Source: Pomacea canaliculata (Eukaryota; Mollusca; Gastropoda; Architaenioglossa; Ampullariidae). Taken from it: DNA of 64,000 bases. The notes under the pieces were generated by a model. That model was given only the letters and a program-made list of their open reading frames with translations. It ran no database searches and was not told the DNA's origin. This document shows, piece by piece, positions 12,164 through 38,230 of this stretch. The stretch covers positions 22,911,319 through 22,975,318 of the forward strand of contig NC_037591.1 in the NCBI RefSeq assembly GCF_003073045.1, given 5' to 3'. The position numbers and the translations under genes were made by a program. Position 1 is the stretch's first letter. Each line of letters begins with the position of its first letter.

Positions 12164-13534
12164 GGGTATAAACTGAGTGAGCAGACGACAAAGGCCGAGT
12201 AGACGACAGCTGGCGAGTGCAGCGAAGAGGCTCCGCCTCGAGGTATGCTATTTTTGTTGTGTCCGTCACGTGATCACCTATTTGGTAACTGCTCCACACA
12301 ATCTATGACTTTACGCACACGTTACGACTTTGACTTTATTTTATTTATTCAATGTAGGCCATAGCCCGTAATTGAAGAGGGTGAATATAAAAATATAAAA
12401 AAGATGAAAAAGTCTTTGCATTGATGTGAATAATGCATGCATGTGTTGTAATGTAATCAAGCTGGTGATTGATTTAAACTTTTAACCTTTTGGTGAGGCA
12501 TACAGGTCTCTAGCTATGTCTATTGTAATTCACATTCAGCACACATGCAAGTGTAAGGTCAGATCCATATAATCATATGTGCATAAATATCCATAAAATA
12601 CTTTCCTTACTACATGCTTAACATACGATCACGACTTTGTATTACTGGACTGCTGGCAGACGATTTGTTTCAGTTAACTACTAAAGCGAGGCTAAAGAGA
12701 CTAGAAAGCTTCCGGTTTATTCACATTTCAGATTAACTACTAAAACGAGGCAGGTGTGTACAAAGCTTCCGGTTTAGTCACATTGTTTAGGCTCGCCGAG
12801 ACTAACATCGGATCACTTCGCAAGAGGCTAAGCGTTGGTCCTGGCAGACAGACAACAGTCCACCTGTACACGTCCGTGACATGAGTATGACAATGAACTA
12901 ATTAACTAATTAAACATGTACTACTCTTTGCGACAAGACTTAGAAAGAAGCCGCGCTTGACCCAGAACTCTGTGTATGTGTGCACGAGGGAGAGGACGGA
13001 AGGGGAGTGAAGAAGTTCATAAATTGTGGATGTGAGGATGTGGATATTTTGATATGTCGTAGGGTTGTTTATTTTTTTCATCACACAACATTTTCCGGCT
13101 AGCTGTCTTGCCGTGAGATAGCCTTAGTTGCTTGTTCGGCGTAAACACTAATACCCCTTACCACATAACCCAAACTGTTTATCGCTGTAATAGTCGGGTA
13201 GCAAGTGGGTGACGAGCACGTGACCTCATTGTCTGGCAGGACTAATTATTTGGTGTGTTGTGTACTGTGGATTATTAAAAAACTTATTGGTTAACGTTAT
13301 TAAAATAAAAGTACATAGCTTACTGCCTGAGAAGCCTCTGAATTTCTCAGTTCTTTTGCTAATATTTTACACTAATGCTATGTGCAGCATCATGACTTTC
13401 GGTCGAATGTGCTGGGATGGGAACGGTGCAAAGTATGACCGGCACAAATTGAACTAGAGAAATAAAATAAAACGGAGGAGTGGCTGGTAAAGGGTGGAGC
13501 GGTATAGAACCAAGGTATGACAAGTTTCTGATCA

Positions 13535-13950
13535 ACAAACTGCAAATTTAGCCAACGAGATTATTAAACAAGTTAGAGAAGTGGTAGTCTTAGAGTGGTA
13601 GAGCTAGAACCACACGTTATGTGCAATCATTTATCCCAGCTGCAATCCAGATATATAATCATCTCATGGATTGGACATGTACATGTACATGAAGGCTGAT
13701 GTCCATGTTGCTTGCTTGTATTCTGGAGAATCCGCTTTTTAATCCTCAGCAAATTTATTATACTCTCCATCCTTCCTCGTTGTTCTCTGATCCCTCTTTG
13801 CGCCCTCTAAGTTTGTCTTTTATCACTTGTCTGCACAGTTGTCTCTACTTCCGTCCTTCGTGTGGTGTCCGTGTGTCCTTGTCTCCATGCTGAGAGCATG
13901 CTGCTTCAGGAGCGGTAGCATGCACTATATAAATCACACGTTTATTATTT
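13535..13950 (+). mobile_element. LINE 3' end (CR1/L2-like), 5'-truncated
   Basis: The plus strand encodes RYVQSFIPAAIQIYN near 13610-13660, a hallmark of the extreme C-terminus of CR1/L2-clade polymerases, followed by a stop and an untranslated tail ending GGTAGCATGCACTATATAAAT. Upstream codons are interrupted by stops. This is a 5'-truncated dead copy. It could belong to the same family as the fragment at 6546-6990, but the two do not overlap enough to compare. Confidence 0.7.
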
Positions 13951-14279
13951 CTATTGTTGTGTTTTAATTGATGTCACACTCGTCTCTTTGTTTTCCTGGT
14001 TTGGGTGACAATATGAATGCGCACAGATTTTTAATACTCGTGAGAGTGACTTTAAGTGCCAGAGTAAATGATTACAAACGGAGAACTAGAATTAAATGTA
14101 GACTTTTATGTTGTCTTTAGCCTGCGTTGACATTTTATGTAATGTTATGAAATTACAGTTGGCAGACGCAACAAGTTCCTGAAATAGGTTAATAAATATG
14201 TTTGCATTTGTATTCATTATTACTTAGTTTCATTTTTTTTTCAGAAAGATTTTCTGGTTGCTCTAAATGGAACATAAGT

Positions 14280-14400
14280 TTGAAAGTTAAAAACAAAAAC
14301 AAAAGAACAAAACAAAACAAAAAACAAAAACAACAAAAAAAAAAAATCGAAATTAGCATCATCACCTACCAAAAAAAAAACAACAAAAAAAAAAAACAAT
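14280..14400. repeat. A-rich low-complexity tract
   Basis: AAAAC/AAC-rich sequence with several A runs. It may be a decayed poly-A tail of a retroelement; no body is recognised. Confidence 0.7.
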
Positions 14401-17400
14401 TCCCCTGCGTTTATATAGATCTTTATACGTATAATAAAATAGTTTAAATACAAAGTTCAAAATAAAGTCAATTATAAAAGAACTTAAACTTGTCTGAAGT
14501 ATTGTCTAGTAGGTGATATAACTGAACAATTCAAATATTAGCCAAGATACGGACAAAAACTTCCAAAAAAGGGGGGGAGGTGCGAGGAGATCCCTATTTT
14601 GATAACCTCGGGTCGAGTTTCTGATTTATTTTATTTCGAGTCTCAACTGGATGGCGGGCCAACAACACAAAGCCTGATGCTGTCCACCCAGCACTTTCTA
14701 CTGTCATCCAGGCTTCCTAGTGTTTAGCTGCACCATCAGTTCTCAACAGCAACTAAACTGTCATAGTAGCAGCCGCAGCTTCCGTCTCTTCCTCTTGATG
14801 CCCTTTGACTGTCGGGAGTGCATCCTATTTCGACAGGAAGCAATCGAGCAGCACGTGTCTGGGACAAGAGTTAAAAACTCGAACAGACAGTGGATATAAT
14901 GGGAGTCAGGCCCCTGTCCTCAGGTCCTCCCGACACATTGTTCACTTTCAATCCCGTTAATGGCGAGGCATTGTGTTACAAGGATCAAAAGTATGGACAT
15001 GAAGGGTGGTTGAGTGGCATGTCTTCCGCAGGGGTTGGACGAGTTATTTAGTTGGTGCAATGCTTGCAGTTATAATTAGTGCCCGAAATAAAATTTGGTC
15101 CACATGCTTCCTGGTCCATTTTTTTCATTTAAATTGTATATTTAAGATACACCTTTCGTCTCAAACGTTTCGGACTGTTCTTGTAGATTCTTAGAAAAGT
15201 TTTACTAGTGCAAAAATTTGAAAGTCGATGCTAGTTGAAAAGACAATAACTTCGTTGTAATTGTTGTAATTCTGTATTTTTATTCGTATTAATTACTAAC
15301 ACAGGTCACCATTGCACAGTATGATGATGTTATACAATTTATTTCCTTAATGAGTTCATGTGTGACAAACAGCCACGTGTCACGACACAGTTCACAGTTC
15401 AAGCCTCTCCCTTGTCCAGTGCTCACACATCGTGTGCAGCCATCAGTGACGTGCAGACCAACGCCCTGCACACGCCCCACATCGTGATTTACACAGTGTC
15501 AAGTCCAACAGTTCATTTACACCGCTTATAGGGCATTTAGAACAAAATGTATTATACACAAAAAAGCAATGCAGAATAAAAAAAATGTTCAGAATATCTG
15601 GACAACTGTGTATAAAATATATCGAGAATAAGTACAGACGAATAATTTAATATTCAGTACGTGAACAATAAAACTTTGATATTAATATTTATTCTTGCTA
15701 ATTCAATGTAAGGCAACTGTAAGATTATTATTCTTATAAGTTTTATTAGGTTAAAGCATTGTTTATCAAATAAATATTTTAATTTGTATGAGTATGATTA
15801 TTCCAGTAAAATTTTGGAACTAATTTACTGAATTTGTTTCCTTTTCTTATTAAAAAAATTGTCTACAATACAGATTTTTGTGATTCTTAGTCGCGTTTTT
15901 ACTTACATAAAGAAATCTTAGTTAGATAGCTGCATTTCTTTACTGTTTTGACAGACTATCGTCAATTTTCCAGAGTAATCTTTTATGTCTTTTGTAGAGG
16001 ATCAATTTGAATTATAGCTGTTATAGTTTCTTTTTTATAATTTTTTCGTTAAAAATCATGCGTACCATAACTCTACTTACGTCCGCATTGAGTTAAACCA
16101 TAGTTGTGTATACTGATTACCTAAATATCTAATCTTTTCCTTGCCAGTTACAATTGAGCTGATGAGTTTCCTGATCGATCCAAATCCATAATAAAACTAA
16201 ATTATTTAGACTGTCTTTAATATCACTAATTTAGTCAGAGATGATAAGGATCAGTCTATTAATTATAATTATTTATTAATAATAGTGTTAATCAGTCATT
16301 TAAATGTAAATAAATGTGCATAACACGCAAATTGGCATTGTCAGAATTGTGGGCTACAAAAGGCTTTAATTTGTTTTCAAACGAGGCAAACATCAAAGGA
16401 GAGGACTGCTCGCCTTGTCTGACCCGACATAAGTCATCCTGTCGATGAGACTAATTCAGGGAGAGATTATGGAGAACAAAAAATCTTGTCTGTGCTGTTC
16501 GTGATCTCAGCGTCCGGTTCGTGTCTCTCTTTTCCTGTCAAACGTGTGAAAGCCGGGACCCGGGGCCCGGGGCCAACTTTTTTTTCCCCTACCAGACTTG
16601 CCAAAAACTCTACAGCACTGTAGTTTACTATTCTCATACATCATATTACTACAGTGCAGTGAGTACATAAGATTATTTGTCATATTTAGCTTCGATTTAC
16701 TTCGAAGTTTTACTTTTATTGGTACAAGTATAAATTTTGTTTTCCGTGTTGGGGATGTCGTTCGTGGGACTGTGCATGCTTCGTTTGACATAGACTTGAG
16801 CAACAGATCGTGTGATAATAGAAGTGACTGTTGCAAACAATCACTGTCTGTATGCAGCTGCAACATGAAGAGAGAGCATCCTGGGATAAAGTTCAGGTCA
16901 CTGTAGGAGGATTCTTGCTGTCACCTTTAGTTGTACACTATTACCTTCCTTGTCCATAACAGGGGAACCCAGTGAGATGTTTATTGTCAAGGACTCACAA
17001 TGTGTCTTGCAACATTCTTGCTCTCATTTAATTTTTAATTCATTTTCATTTAGAGAAACTCAGTTACAAACTGCCAACAGAAAGTTTCATGGTCAATAAA
17101 ACTTTAAGTGAGAATGCAACATTCAGCACTTTGTCAAATATCATAATTATCAAATAGTTTGATAGATAATGAATGTTAAGATTTCTTTTGGGGTTATTTT
17201 ATGCTTGGGAAGCAGTCTAGCCTCATATTGTAATTTGCGTCTGTCATTGCTGTCTCTGTGTCTCTGTGCCTTTCTCCAAGACCTTGCAAAACTGTAGGCT
17301 TCCCGGAAATGTCTTGGGTATCCAAAATAATATTTTTTTATAGAAAAAAGCACTGTGATCCTTCAGTACAAGGTTTTACATTTCTGGAACCCTCACTAAG

Positions 17401-18643
17401 CTATTCAGGGATTTTGGTAACTGGTGCCAGTACACTTCTTCCTCTTTGGTCTTGTGTTGGTTCACGTCCTCGATGCAGTAATCACAACTCAAATTTTCTC
17501 CTTGTCTGGTAGTTTCCCTGTGTGCTGCACTTTTTTCAAGGTGAAGACAATATAGTTGAAATGTTTTTCAAACCTTTAATACAGAGAGATGTATTGATGC
17601 GAAATCGTATTTCTTACTGAATAATTGCAGCAAAAACAAAATTGTCCAGAGTCGTTGTCTCTAAACTCTGTTGCAATGTTTGTTTTGTATGAATGCGGGC
17701 CTGACTTTAGGAAAGAGGAACAAAAGATGGGGCTGGCAAGTGGTACTGTACACCCTAGGGGTCAGACAAAGTCCTCCCTTCCCCTCGCACCGCCACCTCC
17801 CCATCGCTTCCCCGCTGGTCAGCTTGTCCCGTCACCTGCCGATGCCTCCCTCAGTTGTTGCCGCTTTCTGTCACACGGACAAACGCCTGGTGAAGTCAGC
17901 CTGCAAACAGAGGAAACAATTCTGGAAATGTCATGCTATGAGAGTGATATTTTCCTCTAGCATCATTCATCGACTAACGAGAAACCGCAGACCATCCCTG
18001 CGTCCTCTTTGTGATTGCGCTCTCGGTGACCGTCCGACCGGCCCGATGGTAGAGCCGGACCTGCCGTAGGGCGTACAGCTTCGGGTCTTGAACAGCCCAT
18101 GTATGGTCGCTGTATGTTATGAGTAGAACAATCTTCTTGAAACCCACACACCGGAAAAGTGACGATTGCTTGAGTGCAGAGGAATCACACATATGTGCTG
18201 GAATGTTTGAAGCCGCGAACTTCCTGATTTTTCAAACTCCCACGTGCACCCACCTCGGGACCCACTTCACCCTTTGACATCCAATCATAGTGGCGACACT
18301 CAAGGTCGTTTTCTCACCACTCATGTGTTAGCCAGCCCTCATGATATAACTTATGATTATTTGTCCTACATACTGCCCGCCCCAGAAAACACCCACTCTG
18401 TAATTTCCCATCCCGCATCTCTCTTTAAGAGGTCCTCTGTGTCTACATTCCAAACAGACATGTACTTCAGATTGAAACGCTGTCCACAACGTTTCTAGAA
18501 AAAAATAAAAGCTGGACATTTTCTGGTCTCACCACGAGAGGGATTTTGCGCTAACCCTGACTGGGAAAGTGATCAAAGCTTCATCTGATTTATTGTAGAT
18601 CGGCTAAAACCAACAAAACTGGATTTTCGAGCAAGGCCATAGA

Positions 18644-32742
<14,099 letters not shown>

Positions 32743-33153
32743 CATGTGATTAACATGAGTCGGAGTTTTGAGGATGGTGGAGAAGGAAGGAAAAGTTAAT
32801 TCTTTTACACAAATGCCAACAAGAAATTTTTTGCTTGGCCTTAATAATTATTGTGGAAGCTTCCAGTATTCTCAAATCTTCTAGACAATTCAAATGCGAT
32901 GCATACAGCTACTACGATTGAAGCATCACGAACCGGAGTGACAATCTATCACAATGTGTAAAAAGCAAGAATTTGCATTCTCTAAGCCATAAAGAAGGAT
33001 TTTCAAGTTATCAATTACAGTATCTCTTTCTCTCATGCACAAACTTATATATACATGCTAGCATGCCTCTCTCTAAAAACCATCATTTTACTCAATTTTT
33101 ACCATACACCGAAAAGTACCTGCTTATATATTGCAACTACTCTGTTTTTCAAA

Positions 33154-33159
33154 AATAAA
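33154..33159 (+). promoter_or_regulatory. Candidate polyadenylation signal of the receptor gene
   Basis: First AATAAA after the stop at 32740-32742, giving a 3' UTR of about 0.4 kb before HYPK approaches from the other side. Confidence 0.4.
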
Positions 33160-33827
33160 AATTTACTGCCTTCGTAAAATCTTATCATTCATGACACCAT
33201 ATGTAAAATTAAACCACCAAAACTAATGTCTTAAAAGAGTACATAGACTTATAAACGTACAACATGGGATCAGATGAACGACCACTGAATATTATAAATG
33301 CAGCCAGTATAGGTAAGGTAACGATCATCCCATGACCTTTTGACAGCTATGTGCTCGAGACTTCCACTTTCTTAGGTCTAGTTTTTAGTTGGTGGGAGGA
33401 GGGGTGCACATCTCTTCCTTTCCTTACCTTCCCCAACTTCTAAGGAGTTAGGTAACCATTCAGCACCTGGGTTGACTAGGGAGTTTACAGGGCCACACAG
33501 GTATCAAGCCAGATATTGTACATATTTTGGAGGCTAGTGTTCTATCACTCACCTATCCACTTCTCTAGGCATTACAAAAGCAAATGTATAGCTTTTACTT
33601 TGTCACCTAAAGGAGAGAAGATAAATCCTGTTGAGACTTGTGTAATTTTAAGAACACTTGTCTGGTCTTAAATTTCATCAAATTTAGCAAGTTTTACCTT
33701 TGTGGTGCCTGCACAGGAACATACTACAGGTAACTGCCACTCTCACTTACAAATAAAAGACTGAAGGCTACTATAGTCATTCAAATAAAAACACAGGTTC
33801 TACATCTACAGATGTATTTTTTTTTTC
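33160..33827. other. Tail-to-tail spacer between the receptor gene and HYPK
   Basis: About 0.67 kb between the candidate poly-A signals of two convergent genes. It holds a minus-strand SINE (33395-33575) and otherwise AT-rich sequence; no gene seen. Confidence 0.6.
33395..33575 (-). mobile_element. tRNA-derived SINE (third family)
   Basis: On the minus strand the element starts with a tRNA-like head AGTGGATAGGTGAGTGATAG, has a B-box-like GGCTTGATACC, and runs into a body containing GTCAACCCAGGTGCTGAATG. Spacing fits a Pol III split promoter. It differs from the other SINEs here. The match to gastropod SINEs is from memory only. Confidence 0.5.
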
Positions 33828-33833
33828 TTTATT
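33828..33833 (-). promoter_or_regulatory. Candidate polyadenylation signal of HYPK
   Basis: AATAAA on the minus strand, 113 bp beyond the HYPK stop codon. Confidence 0.5.
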
Positions 33834-33945
33834 AATGGACTCGCAAATGGAAATGCAAATTACACCAAGCAAACATTTTTACAAATTTAACTCGAGAAAA
33901 GGCATTTCCTCATAAGCGTGATTAAACAAAAGGGTCAAACATGAA

Positions 33946-36059
33946 TTAATTTATAAGTTCAGTCAATGCTTCCACCACATTTCCTTTGTGTTCTCTCAAA
34001 ACCCTTTCAGCTTTTACTCTCGAAATCTCCATCTCTTGTACCTGAAAACAAAGAACTGATGGCATGACTGCATCCAAAAGACACTGCACAGAGTAATATT
34101 AATTTATTTACTGCTGCACTGTTTTCCAATGTGCATGACCCTTTGCTGGGTCGCGCCTGCTGCCTCCTTAGCAAATGGCCAGTGCAGCAAACAAAATGGA
34201 AATCCTAAAAGTGGGATGCAGGATGTGACAGTGCTTTGTTACATAATTTCATTAGCATTCTAGTCAGCAGCATTCATAAATCAATTTTTAGAAAAGTTAT
34301 ATTGGTTTTAGTCACCAGTCCAGCAATTCTATCTCTCTTTCTTTAATATGATTTTAACTGCTCATAAAAGATCATTTTTCATAACATGTGAAAATACTTA
34401 AGAACTTTTTGCAAATAAGCCAGTTAGGGCAATGTTTTCATAAGTTTAATTTTTTTTATGACAAGCAGAACTCTATGTACCAGAACCATGCTGAGCAACA
34501 AAGAAATATACTCAAACTTACTATCAAGTCCACATCGTCTTTGTTAATTTTGACCTTTGATAGTTCTTTCTCTTTCTCTTGTTTGGCTTGAGCTTCTCGT
34601 GTTTGTTGATCATTCACTACTTTCATAGCCTAAAACAAAATATATTTTCTGCTTTAGGATAACTGCAAGATGTAAATTACAATGACATGCAAAAATGTGA
34701 GCTCGTCCTTTACTTGGCTCGAGAAGACACAAGGGGATACTGTCCTATTGTTCTAACTTGAAAAGACTGACTATAAATAGGCAAAACATGCAGGTGACAA
34801 ATAATCCTAATACTTCTCAAATATGAAGTCTACATGGAAAAGGGACCCCAAAAACCCCTTCATTCAAAACCTGGATGATTAAATTTGAACAGAAATTAAT
34901 ATAAAACCTTTGCACCTATTGAAATCAACAAACCTAGTAAATGGATAAAACTCTGTCGATGATGTATGTCATAAAAGTGCAGAAAAAACTAGATTGACTC
35001 AGCAAAGCAATCCTAAAAACTACAATAAAAAATATTGCAATGACCTCATGCCCCTGGATTAACACACAATGTAAAGCAATATGTTTTGTCAGCATATCAT
35101 ACCACATGTCATTTTTCTGTTAATGTAAAGAAAACTAAAATCAATGTTTTTCTGAAAAGGTAAAACACATAAACTATGTGTTTTCAAGCTTAGTAGGCAA
35201 AATGTTGAAGCAGTGTTTGGTTTATTCTCTTTAGGTGTCAATTACAGCAATCCTTAGTATTATGTTTACCGGTTTTATAAGACTGTCTTGTATTTTCTTT
35301 TATTCAAGCTCCATGTACATTTATTCAAGCTTTACATAAATAAAATTGTAATGGGTGAACTGCTATTTGTGTACAATGTCAATTTCTCAATGCCTTTCAT
35401 GGGAGAATGAATAAAATTAATGTCTAAAAAGAATGCACAAACATCATTTTTGGATGTTCGCTCTTTTTTTTTTTTGCTGTCCCCTTCCCCCACCACGCAA
35501 TTTTAACAATGACAATGATCAACGTTATTGGTCCCAGTGGGAAGGTGCTCAGATTACAGTAAGTTACCTTCCCATGTACATACTGGACAAGAGAACCCTC
35601 GAAAAGGAAAAGAACATTAAAGAATACGCGAATGCCAGACCTGCTTAAACATCTTCAAGACAGGTCCCAGGGTTAGAAACTACATACTGACTGACCTGTT
35701 TTTGGTTATGAAGCGACGATTAAAAAAACAAACAAACACTGCAGAAGCTAGTGACTGCTCGGTACACCCGTGTAACGTACGGAGACTGTGTGGACAATAA
35801 GCAGAAAATGAAACTCGTAAAAAACAAATAGAACAAAATTGGTAAATAATTCAGAGTTTATATCTATAGCATTACTTAAAAAGTCAAAACAATAACTTAC
35901 ATAATCAAGATTTTTACTAGAAATTTCTGCTTCTTCAACATAGTCTGTAACTTTTTCCAGATCTGCCGCTCCAGAATCATGTTTAGCTGATTTCTTTGTT
36001 TTAGACTCCTGTAAATTTTCGTTTTCTTCCAAATCAACGGGTTCTTCCTCGGCAGCCAT
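33946..36059 (-). CDS. HYPK: Huntingtin-interacting protein K (HYPK) orthologue
   Basis: Exons in coding order: 36059-35901, 34629-34522, 34041-33946; all junctions are phase 0, giving 120 residues with no frame break. The N-terminal part carries the family signature KHDSGAADLEKVTDY, the middle is a charged helix (QAKQEKEKELSKVKINKDDV) and the C-terminus is the UBA-like domain (MEISRVKAERVLREHKGNVV) ending LTELIN. In animals HYPK binds the NatA N-terminal acetyltransferase (NAA10/NAA15) at the ribosome and suppresses protein aggregation. I chose the ATG at 36059 because MAAEEE fits the family N-terminus; an in-frame upstream ATG at 36098 would add 13 residues. Length matches the human protein (about 120-129). 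Confidence 0.95.
35505..35640 (-). repeat. Retroelement tail in HYPK intron 1
   Basis: On the minus strand the segment contains CCCACTGGGACCAATAACG, which resembles recurring LINE-type 3' tails in mollusc genomes. Short open frames on the plus strand here have no splice context. Family assignment is uncertain. Confidence 0.35.
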
Positions 36060-38230
36060 GATTATAGTATACCCACGTGTTCTCGCACGAAAATGCATGA
36101 AAAAAAATAAACTCTTATTACATAAATAAGACAGGAAAATTGACTAACTGTATAATAAGAATTATTAAATTATGATAGGGTTTACGATTTGTTTTATATT
36201 TATTGTTTGGTAACGAAGTCGCTATCTGCGGTCTTAACGGAAGTGAACTTTCAGAATCTTCGTGACCCTTCTCAATACATGACTTGACATAGAAAAGATA
36301 ACGGTGTAAATTTTTGCTCATCTCTTGGAAGCGGATTATAGTTTTTATAACCAACCTTCAACTATGTAAGAGAAACGATCCATCTGTTGTCGCGACTACT
36401 GGTTTAACACACGTTTTCTCATTTTATTTCATTTGCTAGCTACTGGAAGAATGCAAGTGAGAGTGGTGTTATTCTTCCCCCAGCATTAAATTTTAATTTC
36501 TCCTTATAATGGATATAATCATTAAATCAGTTGTTTAAAATTTTTAGATCTTTTACCGTTTCTGTACTCTTGTGATCATTGGCTTACTGTTTATGAACTT
36601 TAAAATCATTAAAACTATCCCATCCTCAGTCGCAGAATGTTATTTTCATTCTAAAACTGCGCCATGGTATCATTGCAAAAGTGACCCATAAATCTTTGAA
36701 CTATTTTATCTAGTAAGCATGTAGGTTAGACTTACCAACATTCATTAATTATGTAATTTGTAATTAAAGTCGTCATTGACGAGGTCAAGCCTAGCACTAA
36801 GCTTCTTAGACCTACTGCCATGTCATTTTTTTAATTGGTTGCCAGAGCTTAATTTATAGTCTAGATTTGTTATCCTGCTAATGATTCCAAGCAGACATTA
36901 CTTGCCTCAGGCAAGTGTGGCAAGATAAACAAGGTGTATGCTCCTCAATATATGCAGTACTCTTTGTATGTAATATATTAAATTAGTCTGCAATAGACAT
37001 TCTTTCTCTGTATATTGTACTCTGGTACAACCAACTGTTGCAGTAATTAAAGCCTGTAGCAATGAGCTCTGCATCAGTTTACATTTGCACTGATTGCATT
37101 CTATGACCTGGTCTCTACGAACTTGATATGTAGGGCAGCTTTCAATTTGAAATGTTTACCATGAAATTTTGTCAACTCATTTGGATCACAACCTATTTTG
37201 CTTGTGTAAAATTGTCTCCTTCAGACAAAAAGGTACTGTAGATACTAACAGTCTGACAAACCCTTCTTATGTCTTGAAAGGTTTTTCTTGTGATGATAAG
37301 ACTTTATTTCTCCCAGAGGACAATTAATTGCAGTTCTCTCTCATTTGCTCAAAGCTAATATAAGACAACGTATGTTTACAATACAGAATCTATCTAGAAC
37401 TGTACACTGTGTTCCAATATGCACAGTGCAGTTACAGTCTGAAACTATAATCATCCTAATGAAATAAGTTTAGCTGTGCACATGGTGATATATTTCAGGC
37501 ATGGCAAAGGCACTAGGTAAGCCTAATAAGTCAGCATTTCGGGAGAAATATCTTTTGGGGAAAATCTGGTATTGAGATGTGCTGTTGGCATGAGAACAAA
37601 TAATAGCAGAAACATTGGGACTAAGATTTTACGTTTTTTTTCTTCGCATCTGGACCAGTAAATTTATTATTTTACTTCTTGAATAAGACAGAATAAAGTT
37701 ATTACACATTTCAAGTTTATTTCACTTTGTTATAGATCAATAATTTACAATCTTCTGTTTTTTATGTCTTCAGATGTGGATTCACAGGCAGATGTCGTGG
37801 TGGCAAGATAGATTGGAATCAGTGACTTAACAGGATGAATTCAGATTTGTCTTTTTCTGCAATCTTATACTAAATATCTCAGCCTGTACCACAGCTTTTG
37901 TCAGAACAACCTCATTGTCCAGTTTTCTTATAATGGAAATATCAGCATTTTCCTTTTTTAAACAACTAGAAATGGACTTCATAATGAGATGGTGATTTCC
38001 CAATTCATCAAATTGCACAGGTGATATTCACTCTACTCTGGCAGAAGAGAATCACCTGAGAAACATATTTTTGCTATGGGGCAAACAAATGGAATACTCA
38101 CTAGAAAGAGGACAACTTTATAGTCACTTGTTGTATAAAATATAATAGTGCCTAATGCCCAATTAGGTACCAGAATATATAACATGAAGCATAGCATATT
38201 GAGTTTTGAAAGCAAACAAAGTCGGCAACC
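36060..38230. other. Divergent intergenic region HYPK / SLC25A44
   Basis: About 2.2 kb between two start codons facing away from each other. An E-box CACGTG lies at 36074-36079, just upstream of the HYPK start. A minus-strand frame at 36118-36354 is open but unrecognised. The tail of a retroelement lies at 37292-37335. I see no TATA box in a convincing place. Confidence 0.55.
37292..37335 (-). repeat. Retroelement 3' tail
   Basis: On the minus strand it reads TGTCCTCTGGGAGAAATAAA followed by GTCTTATCA, the same layout as the tail at 31540-31590. No element body is recognised beside it. Confidence 0.35.

Larger units (their letters stand above)
3969..18643. other. Intergenic region with repeats and transposon remnants
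   Basis: About 14.7 kb without a supported gene. Recognised content is an ATTACC-type tract (5518-5559), a LINE reverse-transcriptase fragment (6546-6990), poly-T (7361-7405), a TG tract (8483-8505), a telomere-like degenerate tract (12078-12163), a LINE 3' end (13535-13950) and an A-rich tract (14280-14400). Near 18030-18110 a segment with weak A- and B-box-like motifs may be another SINE. Short open frames here lack codon bias, splice context or family similarity. Confidence 0.6.

Noticed and set aside
16507-16906. Open frames of over 100 codons on both strands over the same bases
   Set aside because: Neither translation resembles a protein family, and both strands being open over the same sequence suggests chance.
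17625-18069. Overlapping open frames of 111-132 codons on the plus strand
   Set aside because: No family similarity, no codon bias and no consistent splice context; part of the segment looks like a decayed SINE. Chance openness in a locally GC-rich stretch is more likely.
36118-36354. Minus-strand frame of 78 codons just upstream of HYPK
   Set aside because: AT-rich codons, no recognised domain, no donor that would fuse it to HYPK; the known HYPK N-terminus is complete without it.
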